Notes under the pieces: generated by a model
What the model was told of the DNA's origin: nothing
The model's input: only the letters and a program-made list of their open reading frames with translations
Database searches by the model: none
Translations under genes and position numbers: made by a program
From: Rosenbergiella metrosideri
GTDB lineage: Bacteria; Pseudomonadota; Gammaproteobacteria; Enterobacterales; Enterobacteriaceae
DNA: 64,000 bases
Direction of reading: 5' to 3'
Assembly: GCF_022602565.1 (NCBI RefSeq)
Contig: NZ_JALBCV010000007.1
Location: 1 to 64,000 of the forward strand
Shown: one piece after another, positions 27,367 to 38,282 of the stretch
How positions within the stretch are numbered: the stretch's first letter is position 1
Layout: each line of letters starts with the position of its first letter

Positions 27367-28589
27367 TTAAACCTGACTCTCAATAATAAAAATTATTTTC
27401 TCTGCAACTCTTTGTAAGGCTTCTTTTCTTTCATCAAAATAATCATACCTGTCATAGATCCCTTCAACACCTTTGAGTTTATGGTTCAGACACCGTTCTG
27501 CCACATGCGGAGTAACGGACAGTGAGGCAAGTAGGCTTCTACTAGTTCTTCTCAGGTCATGGACAGTGAAGTAATCAATGTGTCCCATAACATTAGGTGG
27601 TTGCTTCTTCTTGCCTGTTTCAGCTCTAAACAACTTGGCAATTGCTCTGTTTAGAGTGTCTTTACCCATGTGCTGAGATTTGCTCATGCGGCGGTTTGGG
27701 AAGACATAAGGCGAATCCCATGCTCTGACCTTTAGCTCTTCCAGAATCTTGATAGCGAGCGGGGGAAGTGGGATGACTATGCCAACACCAGACTTACTTC
27801 TTTCTTTTGGCAGGCACCATTTTTTCTCGTCTAAATTGAATTCTGACCAAGGTGCTTCCGTTAGTTCACTTTTGCGAACAGCAAGAAGTAGTAGCAAGGC
27901 ACATGCAAGGTAGTTATCACGAGAGAAGCTGTCAGAGTGTTCCCTGAACACTTTAAAAACATGAGTAATCTCATCCAGACTCAATGCTCTTTCTCTGCTT
28001 TTTTCAACTCCTCCGGCATCATTCACTTTGAAAGCAGTCGCTGGGCTGCTTTGAACCAGACCAAGTTTAATGCCGTGATCAAAAAGTTGTTTCATGTAAA
28101 GCAGAGCATCATTTGAGATGGTTGGCCTTCCGCTTCTGTAATTTTTTGCAGGATCGACCGAACATCGAGGGGGTTAACTTTTACCAAAGCAAGTCTACCT
28201 ATAGTAGGGGCAATATCTTTCCGGTAAACCCGTTCAGGTATGTGAGGATGTTTTAATCGTTTAACGAGGTCTTTGTGCCAGTCTTCAAACAGTCCATCTA
28301 CTGTGGTCAGTTGCTTAGGGCGATTGAGTTTTTTCTCAGCAATAGGATCATCCCCGGTGGCAACTTTTCTTCGAGTATCCTCAGCAAGGCTACGAACCTC
28401 GGACAGAGATAGATGAGATACCTTACCTAAGGTGATTTCTCGTCTCTTAGAGTCGATTGTGTATCGAAGCATCCAATACGGCTCACCTTTAGGTGGGACT
28501 TTCAGATACAGGCCTCACCCATCACCAAACTTCCCTGGTTCTCCTGCTTTGATGAGAGCCTGAACCGTTCTGACTGTGAGTGATGCCAT
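27367..28589 (-). pseudogene. Tyrosine integrase pseudogene (copy 2)
   Basis: A nearly full-length P4/DUF4102-type integrase can be read from ATG 28589: VRTVQALIKAGEPGKFGDG, then an in-frame TGA at codon 25 (28515-28517), GLYLKVPPKGEPYWMLRYTI and ITLGKVSHLSLSEVR. A one-base deletion near 28130-28135 shifts ITEAEG to SGRPTISNDALLYMKQLFDHG. The catalytic part is intact (VHDLRRTSRS, AERCLNHKLKGVEGIYDRYDY). Two independent lesions make it a pseudogene. It stands at the right edge of the island. Confidence 0.88.
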
Positions 28590-28736
28590 ATACCTAATCT
28601 GATGAAAATCAATGTGGGGGGACATTGTTATAAACTGCCAGAACGGGCTAGTAAAGCAGAAATGCTCCCCGTTTTACTCCCCACCTGGTGGTGGTTTTTA
28701 ATGGATTTTAGTGGTCTTTAATAGACTATCTTTTAA
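28590..28736. other. Integrase-proximal non-coding stretch, possible att region
   Basis: Upstream of integrase copy 2, GGTTTTTAATGGATTTTAG and GGTCTTTAATAGAC (about 28693-28727) contain short imperfect direct repeats of TTTAATGG/TTTAGTGG/TTTAATAG, which could be integrase-binding sites. No matching sequence was found at the left of the island and no tRNA is present. Confidence 0.35.
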
Positions 28737-28763
28737 ATAAAAAAGCCCATTTAACATGGGCTT
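28737..28763 (-). terminator. Terminator after yicC
   Basis: On the minus strand AAGCCCAT-GTTAA-ATGGGCTT forms an 8-bp stem followed by TTTTTTATTT, 28 bases after the yicC stop. Confidence 0.88.
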
Positions 28764-28790
28764 GTGGATTTATATGGACGTTGAAAGAAT

Positions 28791-29654
28791 TTACTCGATA
28801 TTTTGAATCTGCTCACGCATCTGTTCGATCAACACTTTTAACTCAATCGCCGAAGTGGTAATGGTGGCATTAATCGATTTGGACGCAAGCGTATTCGACT
28901 CACGGTTGAATTCTTGCATCATAAAATCCAAACGGCGGCCGACGGCTTCCTTTTTCTTCAGAATATTGTAGGTTTCCTTGATGTGTGCGTCGAGACGGTC
29001 CAGCTCCTCGGCAACATCGATACGCTGTGCCAACATGATTAACTCTTGCTCCAGCCGTTGCGTATCGACCTGAATCGCGGCATCGTCCAGTTTACTGACT
29101 AGGCGCTCACGCTGCCAAACGAGCACAGCAGGCATCTCTGTTCTGACGGTAGCGACTTCGTGACTGACTGCCGCTAGCCGCTGTTCGATCAGTTGCTTTA
29201 GTGCGGCACCTTCCGTTTCTCTTGCCTCAACAAATGCATTCAATGCTTGGTCAAGTCCTGCCATAAGCTGTTGATTAATGGCGTCTAAATCTTGCTCGCC
29301 TGCGCTCATCACACCTGGCCAACGGAGGATATCGACAGGATTAATCGAGCCTTCATCGGTTTGACATTTTACCCAGTTTGCGGCGTTGATCACTTGCTGC
29401 GCTAATGTCTGGTTTAAGGATAATTCGCCTTGCGCGCCGGGGTTCGGTTCAAAACGAAGCTGGCATTCGACCTTACCTCGGGTTAAACGCTGGCGAATAC
29501 GATCGCGGATAACCGGCTCCAAACTACGAAATTGCTCAGGAAGGCGAATATAGGTTTCAAGGTAACGTTGGTTAACTGAGCGTAGCTCCCAGCTGGCGTT
29601 GCCCCATTCTCCTTTCATATCGTGGCGTGCAAAAGCGGTCATACTGCGGATCAT
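28791..29654 (-). CDS. yicC: YicC-family endoribonuclease
   Basis: The start MIRSMTAFARHDMKGEWG, WELRSVNQRYLETYIRLPEQ and the C-terminal GRRLDFMMQEFNRESNTLASKS are the hallmark blocks of the YicC family. E. coli YicC has been shown to be an endoribonuclease involved in small-RNA turnover. The length of 287 equals the E. coli protein. It keeps its usual place near rph but is separated from it here by two other genes; dinD is absent. Confidence 0.95.
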   Translation of the reverse strand: MIRSMTAFARHDMKGEWGNASWELRSVNQRYLETYIRLPEQFRSLEPVIRDRIRQRLTRGKVECQLRFEPNPGAQGELSLNQTLAQQVINAANWVKCQTDEGSINPVDILRWPGVMSAGEQDLDAINQQLMAGLDQALNAFVEARETEGAALKQLIEQRLAAVSHEVATVRTEMPAVLVWQRERLVSKLDDAAIQVDTQRLEQELIMLAQRIDVAEELDRLDAHIKETYNILKKKEAVGRRLDFMMQEFNRESNTLASKSINATITTSAIELKVLIEQMREQIQNIE

Positions 29655-29792
29655 AGTGATTACTCATTTTGGTCAATTTAACGGTGAGTATAGCCGCCTA
29701 GGCGCTGTGAAAACAGCGCAGTCTGTAAGTCGATGGCTATACGGCTCATTACCCCTTAGGATAGGTGCTCGCGTATCAGAGAAGGAACAAAG

Positions 29793-30209
29793 ATGAAAAT
29801 CTCAGTCTATTCATTATTATTGACCAGTGGATTACTCCTCGCAGGCTGCCAGTCGCGGCAGCCGGATAGTACATCTTGTCAGGTGGGAAGCGCCATGCAA
29901 CAAACTCAGCTCTGGTTTGGACTGAGCCGACCAGATGGACAGTCCATTTCGACGCAACAGTGGCAACACTTTGTTGACCAAGTGATCACTCCCGCCTTTC
30001 CACAGGGATTATCAATAGTGGAGGCGAGAGGGCAGTGGCTAGGAAATGACGGCGTGCGTGTCAGCGAAAGTAGTCGTGGATTATTACTGATTTATGCCGC
30101 AAGCAAGGAGAAGTCACACGCGATCGACCTTATTCGAACCCGCTATCAGCAACTTTTTGATCAGGAGTCGGTCATGCGCATCGACCAACCTGTATGTGTT
30201 GCCTTCTAG
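29793..30209 (+). CDS. DUF3574-family lipoprotein
   Basis: The 138-residue product has a lipoprotein signal (LLLTSGLLLAGC, lipobox LAGC, Cys about 19). The mature domain has QTQLWFGLSRPDGQSISTQQW, VVTPAFPQGLSIVEARGQW-like blocks and RTRYQQLFDQESVMRIDQPVCVAF, which is the DUF3574 pattern. Function is unknown. It is divergent from yicC and convergent with nupC. Confidence 0.75.
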   Translation: MKISVYSLLLTSGLLLAGCQSRQPDSTSCQVGSAMQQTQLWFGLSRPDGQSISTQQWQHFVDQVITPAFPQGLSIVEARGQWLGNDGVRVSESSRGLLLIYAASKEKSHAIDLIRTRYQQLFDQESVMRIDQPVCVAF

Positions 30210-30241
30210 AGGTTGGGCGCAACCAGTGCGCCCGCTTTAGA

Positions 30242-31426
30242 TTAAAGGAACAGGCTTGCGAAGGCGGCTGACAGAAGGCTCACTAATGTCGAGCCATACA
30301 CCAGCTTCCAGCCATAACGCGACACGATATTTCCCTGCTTTTCATTAAGCCCTTTCACGGCTCCTGCAACGATACCGATTGACGCAAAGTTGGCAAACGA
30401 GACTAAGAAGATCGACAGAACCCCGAGACCCTTGGTCGTAAATTCTCCAGCTATCTTCTGTAGATCAATCATTGCCACAAATTCATTCGAGACCAGTTTG
30501 GTCGCCATAATACTTCCTGCTCTTAATGCATCCTGCTTAGGGATACCGACTAACCAAGCAAGAGGAGAAAACAGGTAGCCAAGCAGCTGTTGGAAACTGT
30601 AACCGAATAGCACGGAGAATAAGGCGTTGATTGCACTCATCAAGGCGATAAAGCCAATAAGCATCGCAAGAATGATCATCGCGACTTTGAAACCAGCCAG
30701 AATATATTCCCCTAACATTTCGAAAAAGCTCTGTTTTTCATGAAGCTTTTCCAGCGAAATCGGTGCATCGTCTTGGTGGCGCGTCGGATTAATGATCGAC
30801 AAGATGATGAAGGTACTAAACATATTCAGGAGTAATGCGGTAACGACATAGCGCGCATCAATCATCGACATATAGGCGCCAACAATCGAGAGTGATACCG
30901 TCGACATGGCGGTCGCCGCCATGGTGTAAAGACGTTTCGCTGGGATATCGGCAAGGATACCTTTATAGGCGATAAAGTTCTCAGACTGCCCCAAAATTAA
31001 GGTACTCACAGCATTAAAGGATTCAAGTTTTCCCATCCCATTCACTTTAGACAGTAAGGTACCGATAATCCGTATTAACAGCGGTAAAATCTTCCAATGC
31101 TGTAAAATACCAATCAATGCTGAAATAAAGATAATCGGGCACAACACGCCGAGAAAAACAAATGCCAGCCCTTGTTGATGAAGACCGCCAAAAACAAAAT
31201 CCGTACCTTGGGCGGCAAAGCCGAGTAAGGCTTCAAAAAATCCACTCACGCCACCGACTAACGCTAATCCCGCTGACGAATGTAAGCAAAACCAGCCAAT
31301 CGCGCCCTCAATGATCAGCAGTTGTAATAGGAAGCGTATTCGAATCTGTTGACGATCATGGCTGACGAGAAACGCCAGTAATCCAATCACGGCAAGGGCG
31401 AGGATAAAATGTAGTAAGGTCAACAT
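30242..31426 (-). CDS. nupC: Concentrative nucleoside transporter NupC
   Basis: This proton-coupled inner-membrane nucleoside symporter of the CNT family has 394 residues (400 in E. coli). The signature [20 protein letters not shown] with [15 protein letters not shown] and the C-terminal [20 protein letters not shown] and [20 protein letters not shown] match E. coli NupC more closely than NupX or PsuT. It lies between a lipoprotein gene and rph, which is not its E. coli position. Confidence 0.92.
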   Translation of the reverse strand: MLTLLHFILALAVIGLLAFLVSHDRQQIRIRFLLQLLIIEGAIGWFCLHSSAGLALVGGVSGFFEALLGFAAQGTDFVFGGLHQQGLAFVFLGVLCPIIFISALIGILQHWKILPLLIRIIGTLLSKVNGMGKLESFNAVSTLILGQSENFIAYKGILADIPAKRLYTMAATAMSTVSLSIVGAYMSMIDARYVVTALLLNMFSTFIILSIINPTRHQDDAPISLEKLHEKQSFFEMLGEYILAGFKVAMIILAMLIGFIALMSAINALFSVLFGYSFQQLLGYLFSPLAWLVGIPKQDALRAGSIMATKLVSNEFVAMIDLQKIAGEFTTKGLGVLSIFLVSFANFASIGIVAGAVKGLNEKQGNIVSRYGWKLVYGSTLVSLLSAAFASLFL

Positions 31427-31575
31427 AGCTCGGTTTCATTGGCGAAAGAGTAATATTTAGCCATAGTGAGTAAATTTTTTCATCTGTAATCTCGGCAATT
31501 CTTCCCACTAACAAGACACTGAATGGTGAAATCCGTATACTGTGCAGCGTTATCCACCGTAGTCGGAGAGAATTT

Positions 31576-32292
31576 ATGCGTCCAGCAGGCCGTAGTGCAC
31601 AGCAAGTCCGTCCAGTCACGCTCACGCGTCATTACACTAAACATGCCGAAGGGTCGGTACTCGTCGAGTTCGGAGAAACGAAAGTTCTCTGCAACGCCAC
31701 TGTCGAAGAAGGCGTCCCTCGCTTCTTAAAAGGACAAGGCCAAGGGTGGGTGACTGCAGAGTACGGAATGTTACCGCGCTCGACGCATAGCCGCATGCCG
31801 CGTGAAGCGGCCAAAGGTAAACAAGGTGGGCGTACGCTAGAAATTCAACGTCTTATTGCACGCTCTCTTCGTGCCGCTGTGGACTTAAAGGCGCTAGGCG
31901 AATATACCATTACTCTCGATTGTGACGTTATCCAAGCAGATGGCGGCACGCGTACTGCTTCGATTACCGGTGCTTGCGTGGCCCTAGCAGATGCTTTGAA
32001 TGCTCTAGTGGCTAAAGGTAAACTGGCCAAAAACCCAATGAAAGGGATGGTTGCGGCCATTTCTGTTGGCGTCGTCGAGGGTGAAGCCCGCTGCGATCTC
32101 GAGTATGTCGAGGATTCTGCAGCCGATACCGATATGAACGTCGTTATGCTTGAAGACGGCCGGATGATCGAAGTGCAAGGGACGGCAGAAGGTGAGCCCT
32201 TTAGCCATGAAGAGCTGCTTGCATTATTGGCGTTAGCCAAAGAAGGCATTAACGAGTTAGTGGCTGCACAGAAAGCCGCACTGGCTCAATAA
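31576..32292 (+). CDS. rph: Ribonuclease PH
   Basis: This phosphorolytic 3'-5' exoribonuclease trims tRNA 3' ends. The N-terminal [41 protein letters not shown] with the RNA-binding arginines, and [18 protein letters not shown] are all conserved. The 238 residues match E. coli wild type, so it is not the truncated rph-1 form of strain K-12. Translation through rph feeds the attenuator before pyrE. Confidence 0.97.
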   Translation: MRPAGRSAQQVRPVTLTRHYTKHAEGSVLVEFGETKVLCNATVEEGVPRFLKGQGQGWVTAEYGMLPRSTHSRMPREAAKGKQGGRTLEIQRLIARSLRAAVDLKALGEYTITLDCDVIQADGGTRTASITGACVALADALNALVAKGKLAKNPMKGMVAAISVGVVEGEARCDLEYVEDSAADTDMNVVMLEDGRMIEVQGTAEGEPFSHEELLALLALAKEGINELVAAQKAALAQ

Positions 32293-32300
32293 TATCAATC

Positions 32301-32326
32301 AAGCGACCCAAGAGGTCGCTTTTTTA
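32301..32326 (+). promoter_or_regulatory. pyrE attenuator (rho-independent)
   Basis: AAGCGACC pairs with GGTCGCTT around a 5-base loop and is followed by TTTTTT, starting 9 bases after the rph stop and ending 14 bases before the pyrE ATG. In E. coli the matching attenuator links pyrE expression to UTP level through coupled translation of rph. Position and form are the same here. Confidence 0.9.
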
Positions 32327-32339
32327 TGGGGAAAAGATA

Positions 32340-32981
32340 ATGAAAGCGTGGCAACGTGAATTCATCGAGTTTGCTATCAGTAAGCAAGTACTGAAGTTCG
32401 GCGAGTTTACTTTAAAATCCGGACGTAAAAGCCCGTACTTTTTTAACGCCGGTCTTTTTAATACTGGGCGTGATTTAGCGCAGCTTGGACGTTTCTACGC
32501 ACAGGCGTTAGTCGATTCAGGTATTGATTTCGATTTACTGTTCGGGCCGGCCTATAAAGGGATACCGATTGCCACCACCACCGCAGTGGCATTGGCTGAC
32601 CATCACCAGCGTGACTTGCCTTATTGCTTCAATCGTAAGGAAGCGAAAGACCATGGCGAAGGGGGGTTACTGGTAGGTAGCCCGCTCGAAGGCCGAGTGA
32701 TGTTAGTCGATGATGTGATCACAGCAGGGACGGCGATTCGGGAGTCGATGGAGATCATCACGGCACACCATGCTACGTTGGCGGGTGTTTTAATCTCATT
32801 AGATCGTCAAGAACGTGGGCGTGAAGCGATTTCGGCGATTCAAGAAGTGGAGCGTGATTACCAGTGCCGAGTCATTTCGATCATTACGCTGAAAGATCTG
32901 ATTAGCTATCTTGAAGAGCAACCTTCTATGGCGGAAGCCTTGGACGCGGTGAAAGCGTATCGCGAGCAGTACGGTATTTAA
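32340..32981 (+). CDS. pyrE: Orotate phosphoribosyltransferase
   Basis: This cytoplasmic enzyme makes OMP from orotate and PRPP in pyrimidine synthesis. The PRPP-binding motif [14 protein letters not shown] (about 120-133), the loop [11 protein letters not shown] and [15 protein letters not shown] match the family. It has 213 residues as in E. coli and follows rph behind an attenuator. Confidence 0.97.
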   Translation: MKAWQREFIEFAISKQVLKFGEFTLKSGRKSPYFFNAGLFNTGRDLAQLGRFYAQALVDSGIDFDLLFGPAYKGIPIATTTAVALADHHQRDLPYCFNRKEAKDHGEGGLLVGSPLEGRVMLVDDVITAGTAIRESMEIITAHHATLAGVLISLDRQERGREAISAIQEVERDYQCRVISIITLKDLISYLEEQPSMAEALDAVKAYREQYGI

Positions 32982-32985
32982 TAGT

Positions 32986-33010
32986 GATAGCGGGGCGATT
33001 CCCCGCTATC
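32986..33010. terminator. Terminator between pyrE and slmA
   Basis: GATAGCGGGG and CCCCGCTATC form a 10-bp perfect stem with a 5-base loop, between the convergent pyrE and slmA genes. Confidence 0.85.
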
Positions 33011-33019
33011 CTTGTTGCG

Positions 33020-33616
33020 CTACTGGAGCTGCGTAGCCAATAAAGGCCAACGCTGATCGAAATTCGCAGTGGGTTTAAAGCGAAATTCTGAGCGCACATA
33101 ACGAGAAAGTAGCCCTTCACAGAAAGCAATCACTTGGCTGGCGAGTAGCGTTTCATCACACTGAAAACCTTCGCCATCGCGCATTTTCTTCTCTTTCATC
33201 ACTTGGCGTAATTGGACTTCAATACGTTCGAAAAGCTGATTGATTCTACCTTGCAGACGATCTTGTTCGAACATTAATGCATGACCAGTCATGATACGTG
33301 TCAGGCCAGGATTTTTTTCCCCGAATCCCAGAATAAGCTGAACGATCAGTTTGAGGCGTAGCAAGGTGTCTTTTTCATCATTGAGAATTGAATTGATTCG
33401 GGTAATAAGGCTATCTTCAATAAACTCGATGAGACTATCGAACATCTTAGTTTTACTAGGAAAGTGTCGATAAAGTGCAGCTTCTGATACCCCTACATTC
33501 GCGGCTAATTTCGCGGTGGTGATGCGTTGACTGCCATCACCTGACTCTAACATATGAGCCAATGCTTGTAAGATCTCTTCACGCCGGTTACCCCGAGCGT
33601 TTTTTTTCTCTGCCAT
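33020..33616 (-). CDS. slmA: Nucleoid occlusion factor SlmA
   Basis: This TetR-family DNA-binding protein blocks FtsZ ring formation over the nucleoid. The start [20 protein letters not shown], the helix-turn-helix [25 protein letters not shown] and 198 residues match E. coli exactly in length. The ATG at 33616 is chosen for this reason; an earlier in-frame start would add 17 residues that E. coli SlmA lacks. Confidence 0.96.
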   Translation of the reverse strand: MAEKKNARGNRREEILQALAHMLESGDGSQRITTAKLAANVGVSEAALYRHFPSKTKMFDSLIEFIEDSLITRINSILNDEKDTLLRLKLIVQLILGFGEKNPGLTRIMTGHALMFEQDRLQGRINQLFERIEVQLRQVMKEKKMRDGEGFQCDETLLASQVIAFCEGLLSRYVRSEFRFKPTANFDQRWPLLATQLQ

Positions 33617-33697
33617 GCCTTTAACCATCCTAAAAATCCTAATGAATAACCCCAACGCTGGGATCATCTCAGAAATAAGTTATCTAAAGGGGCTATA

Positions 33698-34153
33698 TTA
33701 CTGACGACCAGAGTGCCCGAATCCGCCTTCACCACGTTCAGTTTGTGTGAATTCTTCAACAAGAGAAAATTCAGCTTGAACCACGGGCACAAAGACTAAT
33801 TGTGCAATGCGATCACCGGCCTCGATCACGAAAGGCTGCTCACTACGGTTCCATACAGACACCATCAGTTGGCCTTGATAATCAGAATCGATCAAGCCGA
33901 CAAGGTTCCCTAAAACGATACCGTGTTTATGTCCTAAACCAGAGCGAGGCAGAATAACGGCCGCTAACTGTGGGTCCGCAACATGTATCGCCAGACCGGT
34001 GGGGATGAGTGTGGTACTACCAGCATCAAGGGTTATCGATCCATCAGTACAGGCTCGTAGATCGAGGCCAGCTGAGCCAGGGGTCGCGTAGGTAGGTAAA
34101 GGAAATTCTTTACCTACACGTGGGTCAAGAATCTTAATGTCGATCTTTTTCAT
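33698..34153 (-). CDS. dut: dUTP diphosphatase
   Basis: This homotrimeric enzyme hydrolyses dUTP to dUMP. The five dUTPase motifs are visible, among them [37 protein letters not shown] and the glycine-rich C-terminal [13 protein letters not shown]. The length of 151 equals the E. coli enzyme. It overlaps the end of coaBC by 20 bases. Confidence 0.97.
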   Translation of the reverse strand: MKKIDIKILDPRVGKEFPLPTYATPGSAGLDLRACTDGSITLDAGSTTLIPTGLAIHVADPQLAAVILPRSGLGHKHGIVLGNLVGLIDSDYQGQLMVSVWNRSEQPFVIEAGDRIAQLVFVPVVQAEFSLVEEFTQTERGEGGFGHSGRQ

Positions 34154-35351
34154 AGAGGTTGACTATCTCGTCTAATAATTGCTGGCCAAGGAGTTGCTTG
34201 TTACACAGGGGTAACTGTTTCTCTCCCTCCTGCCAGAAAAGGTGAAGGGCGTTATTATCACTATCGAAACCTTGAGTTGTCCCCGAGACATTATTGGCAC
34301 AAATCAAGTCAAGGTTTTTACGTTCTCTTTTTTGTCGGGCGTATTCTTCCACATTCTGGGTTTCTGCCGCAAATCCAACCACGTAAGGTTTGGGGGTGGG
34401 GAGTGCAGCAACTCCTGCAACAATGTCAGGGTTTTTAACGAGTTGCAGTGTAATTTCATCCGTATCAGTGGTCTTTTTTATTTTTTCTGCTGCAATATTG
34501 ACCGCACGGTAGTCGGCGACTGCCGCACAGCCAATAAAAATATGTTGTTCGGTTATCTCTGACATTACAGCACTGTGCATCTCTTTAGCAGAGACAACGT
34601 CTCGACGCACGGCACCCGGAGGGGTCGCTAATTCAACAGGCCCACTGATAAGCGTCACTTTTGCGCCACGTGCCGCGGCAGCTCGGGCGATAGCAAATCC
34701 CATTTTCCCTGAGCTTTTGTTACTGATATAGCGGACAGGGTCCAAAGCCTCTCGGGTCGGGCCAGCCGTAATCATAATATTAAGATGGGCAAGGTCTTGT
34801 TGCGATTGCTGCCAAGCTATTGCATGCTCAACGATAACCAAGGGATCTAACATACGACCTGGGCCAACATCGCCACAGGCTTGATGACCATGATCAGGCC
34901 CCCATACCATAAAATGATGCTCGTGAAGTTTGGCCAAATTATGGGAGGTCAGTGTTGAGCGATACATTTGCTGGTTCATGGCAGGGACAATAGCGATGGG
35001 TGCTGCAGTGGCCAGGCATGTGGTGGTCACAATATCGTTCGCCATCCCTTGGGCAATCCGCGCAATAAGATCCGCGGAAGCCGGAGCGATAATGACTAAA
35101 TCGGCCCATTTAGCCAGCTCGATATGCCCCATTGCGGCTTCAGCATGAGGGTCGAGTAAATCAGTCGAGACCGGATAACCACTGACTGCTTGTAGGCTTA
35201 ATGCGGTAATAAAGGCTTCGGCCGCCTGGGTCATCATCACCCGTACCTCAGCACCTTGTTCACGTAACCGACGTACTAAGTCCGGTGCTTTGTAGGCGGC
35301 TATCCCTCCACTTACACCAAGAAGGATACGTTTATTCGTCAGGTTACTCAT
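34134..35351 (-). CDS. coaBC: Phosphopantothenoylcysteine decarboxylase/synthetase CoaBC
   Basis: This bifunctional coenzyme A enzyme has an N-terminal CoaC flavoprotein with catalytic His in [20 protein letters not shown], the PAMNQQMY motif and Cys in [11 protein letters not shown]. The C-terminal CoaB synthetase half begins around residue 190 ([20 protein letters not shown]) and includes [10 protein letters not shown]. The ATG at 35351 gives [20 protein letters not shown] and 405 residues (406 in E. coli). It is divergent from radC and coupled to dut. Confidence 0.96.
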   Translation of the reverse strand: MSNLTNKRILLGVSGGIAAYKAPDLVRRLREQGAEVRVMMTQAAEAFITALSLQAVSGYPVSTDLLDPHAEAAMGHIELAKWADLVIIAPASADLIARIAQGMANDIVTTTCLATAAPIAIVPAMNQQMYRSTLTSHNLAKLHEHHFMVWGPDHGHQACGDVGPGRMLDPLVIVEHAIAWQQSQQDLAHLNIMITAGPTREALDPVRYISNKSSGKMGFAIARAAAARGAKVTLISGPVELATPPGAVRRDVVSAKEMHSAVMSEITEQHIFIGCAAVADYRAVNIAAEKIKKTTDTDEITLQLVKNPDIVAGVAALPTPKPYVVGFAAETQNVEEYARQKRERKNLDLICANNVSGTTQGFDSDNNALHLFWQEGEKQLPLCNKQLLGQQLLDEIVNLYEKDRH

Positions 35352-35587
35352 AGGGTGTTGTCCCATCGTATTAGGTCAAACGGTCAGAAAAGAAAGGGTT
35401 TGTATCATACCATAAAGCAAACCTATCCCTATATTACAGTCTATCTGTTTGATTATAATCAATTTGTTTTTAATGAACAGAGTGGTTATCAAACGCTGAG
35501 AGACCGCTCTAAAATCATGATTCTACCACTGTGATTATGAACAGTAATTACCTAAATTAGCAATGTTAGGTGAGCGGAGGACGAGTC

Positions 35588-36241
35588 ATGATTGAAAAAC
35601 CGAGGGAAAAACTTTTATCAAGCGGCGCAGCAACGTTAACCAATAGCGAGTTATTGGCAATATTCTTGCGTACAGGTGGCTCAGGAATGCCTGTGCTGGA
35701 GTTTGCACATTACCTTTTATCACATTTTGGTAGCTTACAAGCTGTGATGAGTGCTAGCCCAGACCAATATGCCACCATAAAAGGAATAGGGCAGTCGAAA
35801 TTAAGTCAGATATACGCTATCGCAGAACTCGGTAAACGGTTTTTCCAAGAAAAACTTCTCTGCCAAGAGAGTATTTCAGACCCGAGCGAGGCTTATTACT
35901 ACTTAGTGAGTCAGCTTGCCCATCTAGAACGAGAAGTGTTTCAAGTGATTTTTCTGGATAATCGCCACCGTGTCCTTGAGGCGCAGACGATGTTTCAAGG
36001 AACCATTAATAGCGTTGAGGTACATCCGAGAGAAGTGGTAAAGGAGGCACTACGCTATAATGCCGCGGCAATTATCTTGGCGCATAATCACCCTTCGGGC
36101 GTAGCGAAACCGAGTGAGGCCGATAAAAAAATTACTCAGCAAATTCAAAAAGCCTGTCAACTATTCAATATCTCGGTGCTCGATCACTTTATTATTGGAC
36201 GAGGTGAATTTTTTTCATTTGCGCAGCATGGATGGCTATAA
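35588..36241 (+). CDS. radC: RadC-family JAMM-domain protein
   Basis: The N-terminal helix-hairpin-helix part (MIEKPREKLLSSGAATLTNS, IKGIGQSKLSQI) is followed by an MPN+/JAMM domain with EVHPREVVKEALR and the metal motif LAHNHPSGVAKPSEADKKIT. The product is 217 residues. Despite its name the family is no longer thought to act directly in recombinational repair; its real function is unknown. The ATG at 35588 with GGAGGA upstream is preferred to a GTG six codons before. Confidence 0.92.
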   Translation: MIEKPREKLLSSGAATLTNSELLAIFLRTGGSGMPVLEFAHYLLSHFGSLQAVMSASPDQYATIKGIGQSKLSQIYAIAELGKRFFQEKLLCQESISDPSEAYYYLVSQLAHLEREVFQVIFLDNRHRVLEAQTMFQGTINSVEVHPREVVKEALRYNAAAIILAHNHPSGVAKPSEADKKITQQIQKACQLFNISVLDHFIIGRGEFFSFAQHGWL

Positions 36242-36466
36242 CCTTGAAAAAAAAGGTTAAAAAAAAGACAATTAACCGAAAAAGTGTACTTTTTCATCGA
36301 TCCTAAGAGATCTTTATCTGTTCGGGTCTTGAGCACTAGGCCGACAGGGCGTATACTACGCCACCTTTGAGAATCTCGGGTTTGGCGTTTAGGCCTGCTC
36401 AGCGGGTTCACATTGAACTCGCCTGGATAGGTTAAAAGCCTGACGAGGCGGCCAAAACCTAAGTGA

Positions 36467-36739
<273 letters not shown>

Positions 36740-36747
36740 GGAACTGA

Positions 36748-36918
<171 letters not shown>

Positions 36919-36934
36919 TTTTAGTATTCTTATA

Positions 36935-36967
36935 AAAACCCGGCCCTATGGTCGGGTTTTTTGTTTT
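36935..36967 (+). terminator. Terminator after rpmBG
   Basis: AAAACCCGGCC pairs with GGTCGGGTTTT (one G-U) around CTAT, and the T-run continues as TTTTTTG. It ends just before the mutM ribosome site. Confidence 0.92.
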
Positions 36968-36982
36968 TAACGGGGAGTACTT

Positions 36983-37792
36983 ATGCCTGAATTACCTGAA
37001 GTCGAAACCACTAAACGGGGTATAGCACCGCATATCGTGGGTGAGACCTTGTTACATGCTGTCGTAAGGCATCCGCAGCTTCGTTGGCCAGTGTCTGAAG
37101 AGATTTATCAGCTTAGTGATGAGACGGTCTTAAGCATAGCGCGACGGGCCAAATACCTGCTGCTTGAACTGAAGCATGGGTGGATCATCATCCATCTCGG
37201 CATGTCAGGCCGTTTGCGTATTCTAAGTGAAGAGACTCCCCCTGAAAAACATGACCATATTGATTTAGTTTTCAGTAATGGCAAAACCTTACGTTATACC
37301 GACCCTCGCCGTTTCGGCGCATGGCTATGGGAAACTGACCTCAGCCAGAGCCGGGTTCTACACCATCTTGGACCAGAACCGCTTAGCGAAGCCTTTAATG
37401 CAGAGTGGTTAATACAAAAATCGGCCACCAAAAAAACCGCGATTAAGCCTTGGTTAATGGATAACAAATTGGTCGTCGGGGTCGGTAACATCTATGCTAG
37501 TGAATCGCTTTTCCAAGCCGGTATTCATCCTGACCGCCCAGCAAATGGCTTAACTCATCTCGAAAGTGAAAGGTTAGTCGCGTCGATTAAGGCGGTATTA
37601 CAACGTTCGATCGAACAAGGTGGAACCACCCTGCGTGATTTTTTACAGAGTGATGGTAAACCGGGTTATTTTGCCCAACAGCTTAATGTTTATGGGCGTG
37701 CGGGCGAGCCGTGTCTACACTGTGGTACCCCGATTATCTCTGGCCGACATGCCCAACGTAGTACCTATTGGTGTCCGAGCTGTCAGCACTAA
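36983..37792 (+). CDS. mutM: Formamidopyrimidine-DNA glycosylase
   Basis: This base-excision glycosylase/AP lyase removes 8-oxoguanine from DNA. The catalytic N-terminus [14 protein letters not shown] (Pro2, Glu3) and the C-terminal zinc finger [18 protein letters not shown] are intact. The 269 residues equal the E. coli length. The 3' end overlaps the convergent coaD gene by 4 bases. Confidence 0.97.
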   Translation: MPELPEVETTKRGIAPHIVGETLLHAVVRHPQLRWPVSEEIYQLSDETVLSIARRAKYLLLELKHGWIIIHLGMSGRLRILSEETPPEKHDHIDLVFSNGKTLRYTDPRRFGAWLWETDLSQSRVLHHLGPEPLSEAFNAEWLIQKSATKKTAIKPWLMDNKLVVGVGNIYASESLFQAGIHPDRPANGLTHLESERLVASIKAVLQRSIEQGGTTLRDFLQSDGKPGYFAQQLNVYGRAGEPCLHCGTPIISGRHAQRSTYWCPSCQH

Positions 37793-38274
37793 CTCGCGTT
37801 AAATTTAGCCAGTACCGCGTGTTGGATCTCTGCGCTAACAAAGTTTTCGATATTCCCTTGGTGGCGCGCCACTTCTTTAACGATAGTGGAAGAGAGGAAG
37901 GCGTACTGCTCGTTCGGCGTCATGAAAATCGTTTCGAGCTGTGGGTTAAGCTGTTGGTTAGCCTGGGCTAATTGACGCTCGTAATCGAAATCGGACACTG
38001 AACGTACACCGCGAATTAAGACGGTGGCACGGTGTTGTGCTGCGAGCTGGGCTAACAGGCTATTAAATCCAATTACTGCGACATTGGGTAGGTTAGCCGT
38101 TGCCTGTTTCGCGAGTGCGACGCGTTCTTCAAGGCTGAATAACGGTTTTTTACTTGGATTTAAGGCAATGGCAACTATCAGCCGTTCAAACAGTCCTGCA
38201 CTGCGCTGAATGATATCTAAATGGCCGAGAGTGAGTGGGTCAAACGTTCCTGGATAAATGGCAACAACCGACAT
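37789..38274 (-). CDS. coaD: Phosphopantetheine adenylyltransferase
   Basis: CoaD adenylates 4'-phosphopantetheine in CoA synthesis. [18 protein letters not shown] (with the T-x-G-H nucleotide motif) and the C-terminal [20 protein letters not shown] are typical. The ATG at 38274 is preferred over a GTG two codons upstream, because TAGGAG abuts the GTG but lies at normal distance from the ATG. The product is 161 residues (159 in E. coli). It is 8 bases downstream of waaA. Confidence 0.96.
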   Translation of the reverse strand: MSVVAIYPGTFDPLTLGHLDIIQRSAGLFERLIVAIALNPSKKPLFSLEERVALAKQATANLPNVAVIGFNSLLAQLAAQHRATVLIRGVRSVSDFDYERQLAQANQQLNPQLETIFMTPNEQYAFLSSTIVKEVARHQGNIENFVSAEIQHAVLAKFNAS

Positions 38275-38282
38275 ATTCACTC

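Larger units (their letters stand above)
18995..28790. mobile_element. Mosaic genomic island with two broken integrases
   Basis: This AT-rich, poorly conserved block lies between an alpha/beta hydrolase gene and the conserved yicC-rph-pyrE core. It carries a glycine-zipper/membrane protein pair, a ribbon-helix-helix protein, two AlpA-type genes, a GH19 lysozyme-like gene, DUF3289/DUF943 and two tyrosine-integrase pseudogenes. In E. coli yicC is followed by dinD at this side. No tRNA or clear terminal repeat was found, so the borders are approximate. Confidence 0.7.
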
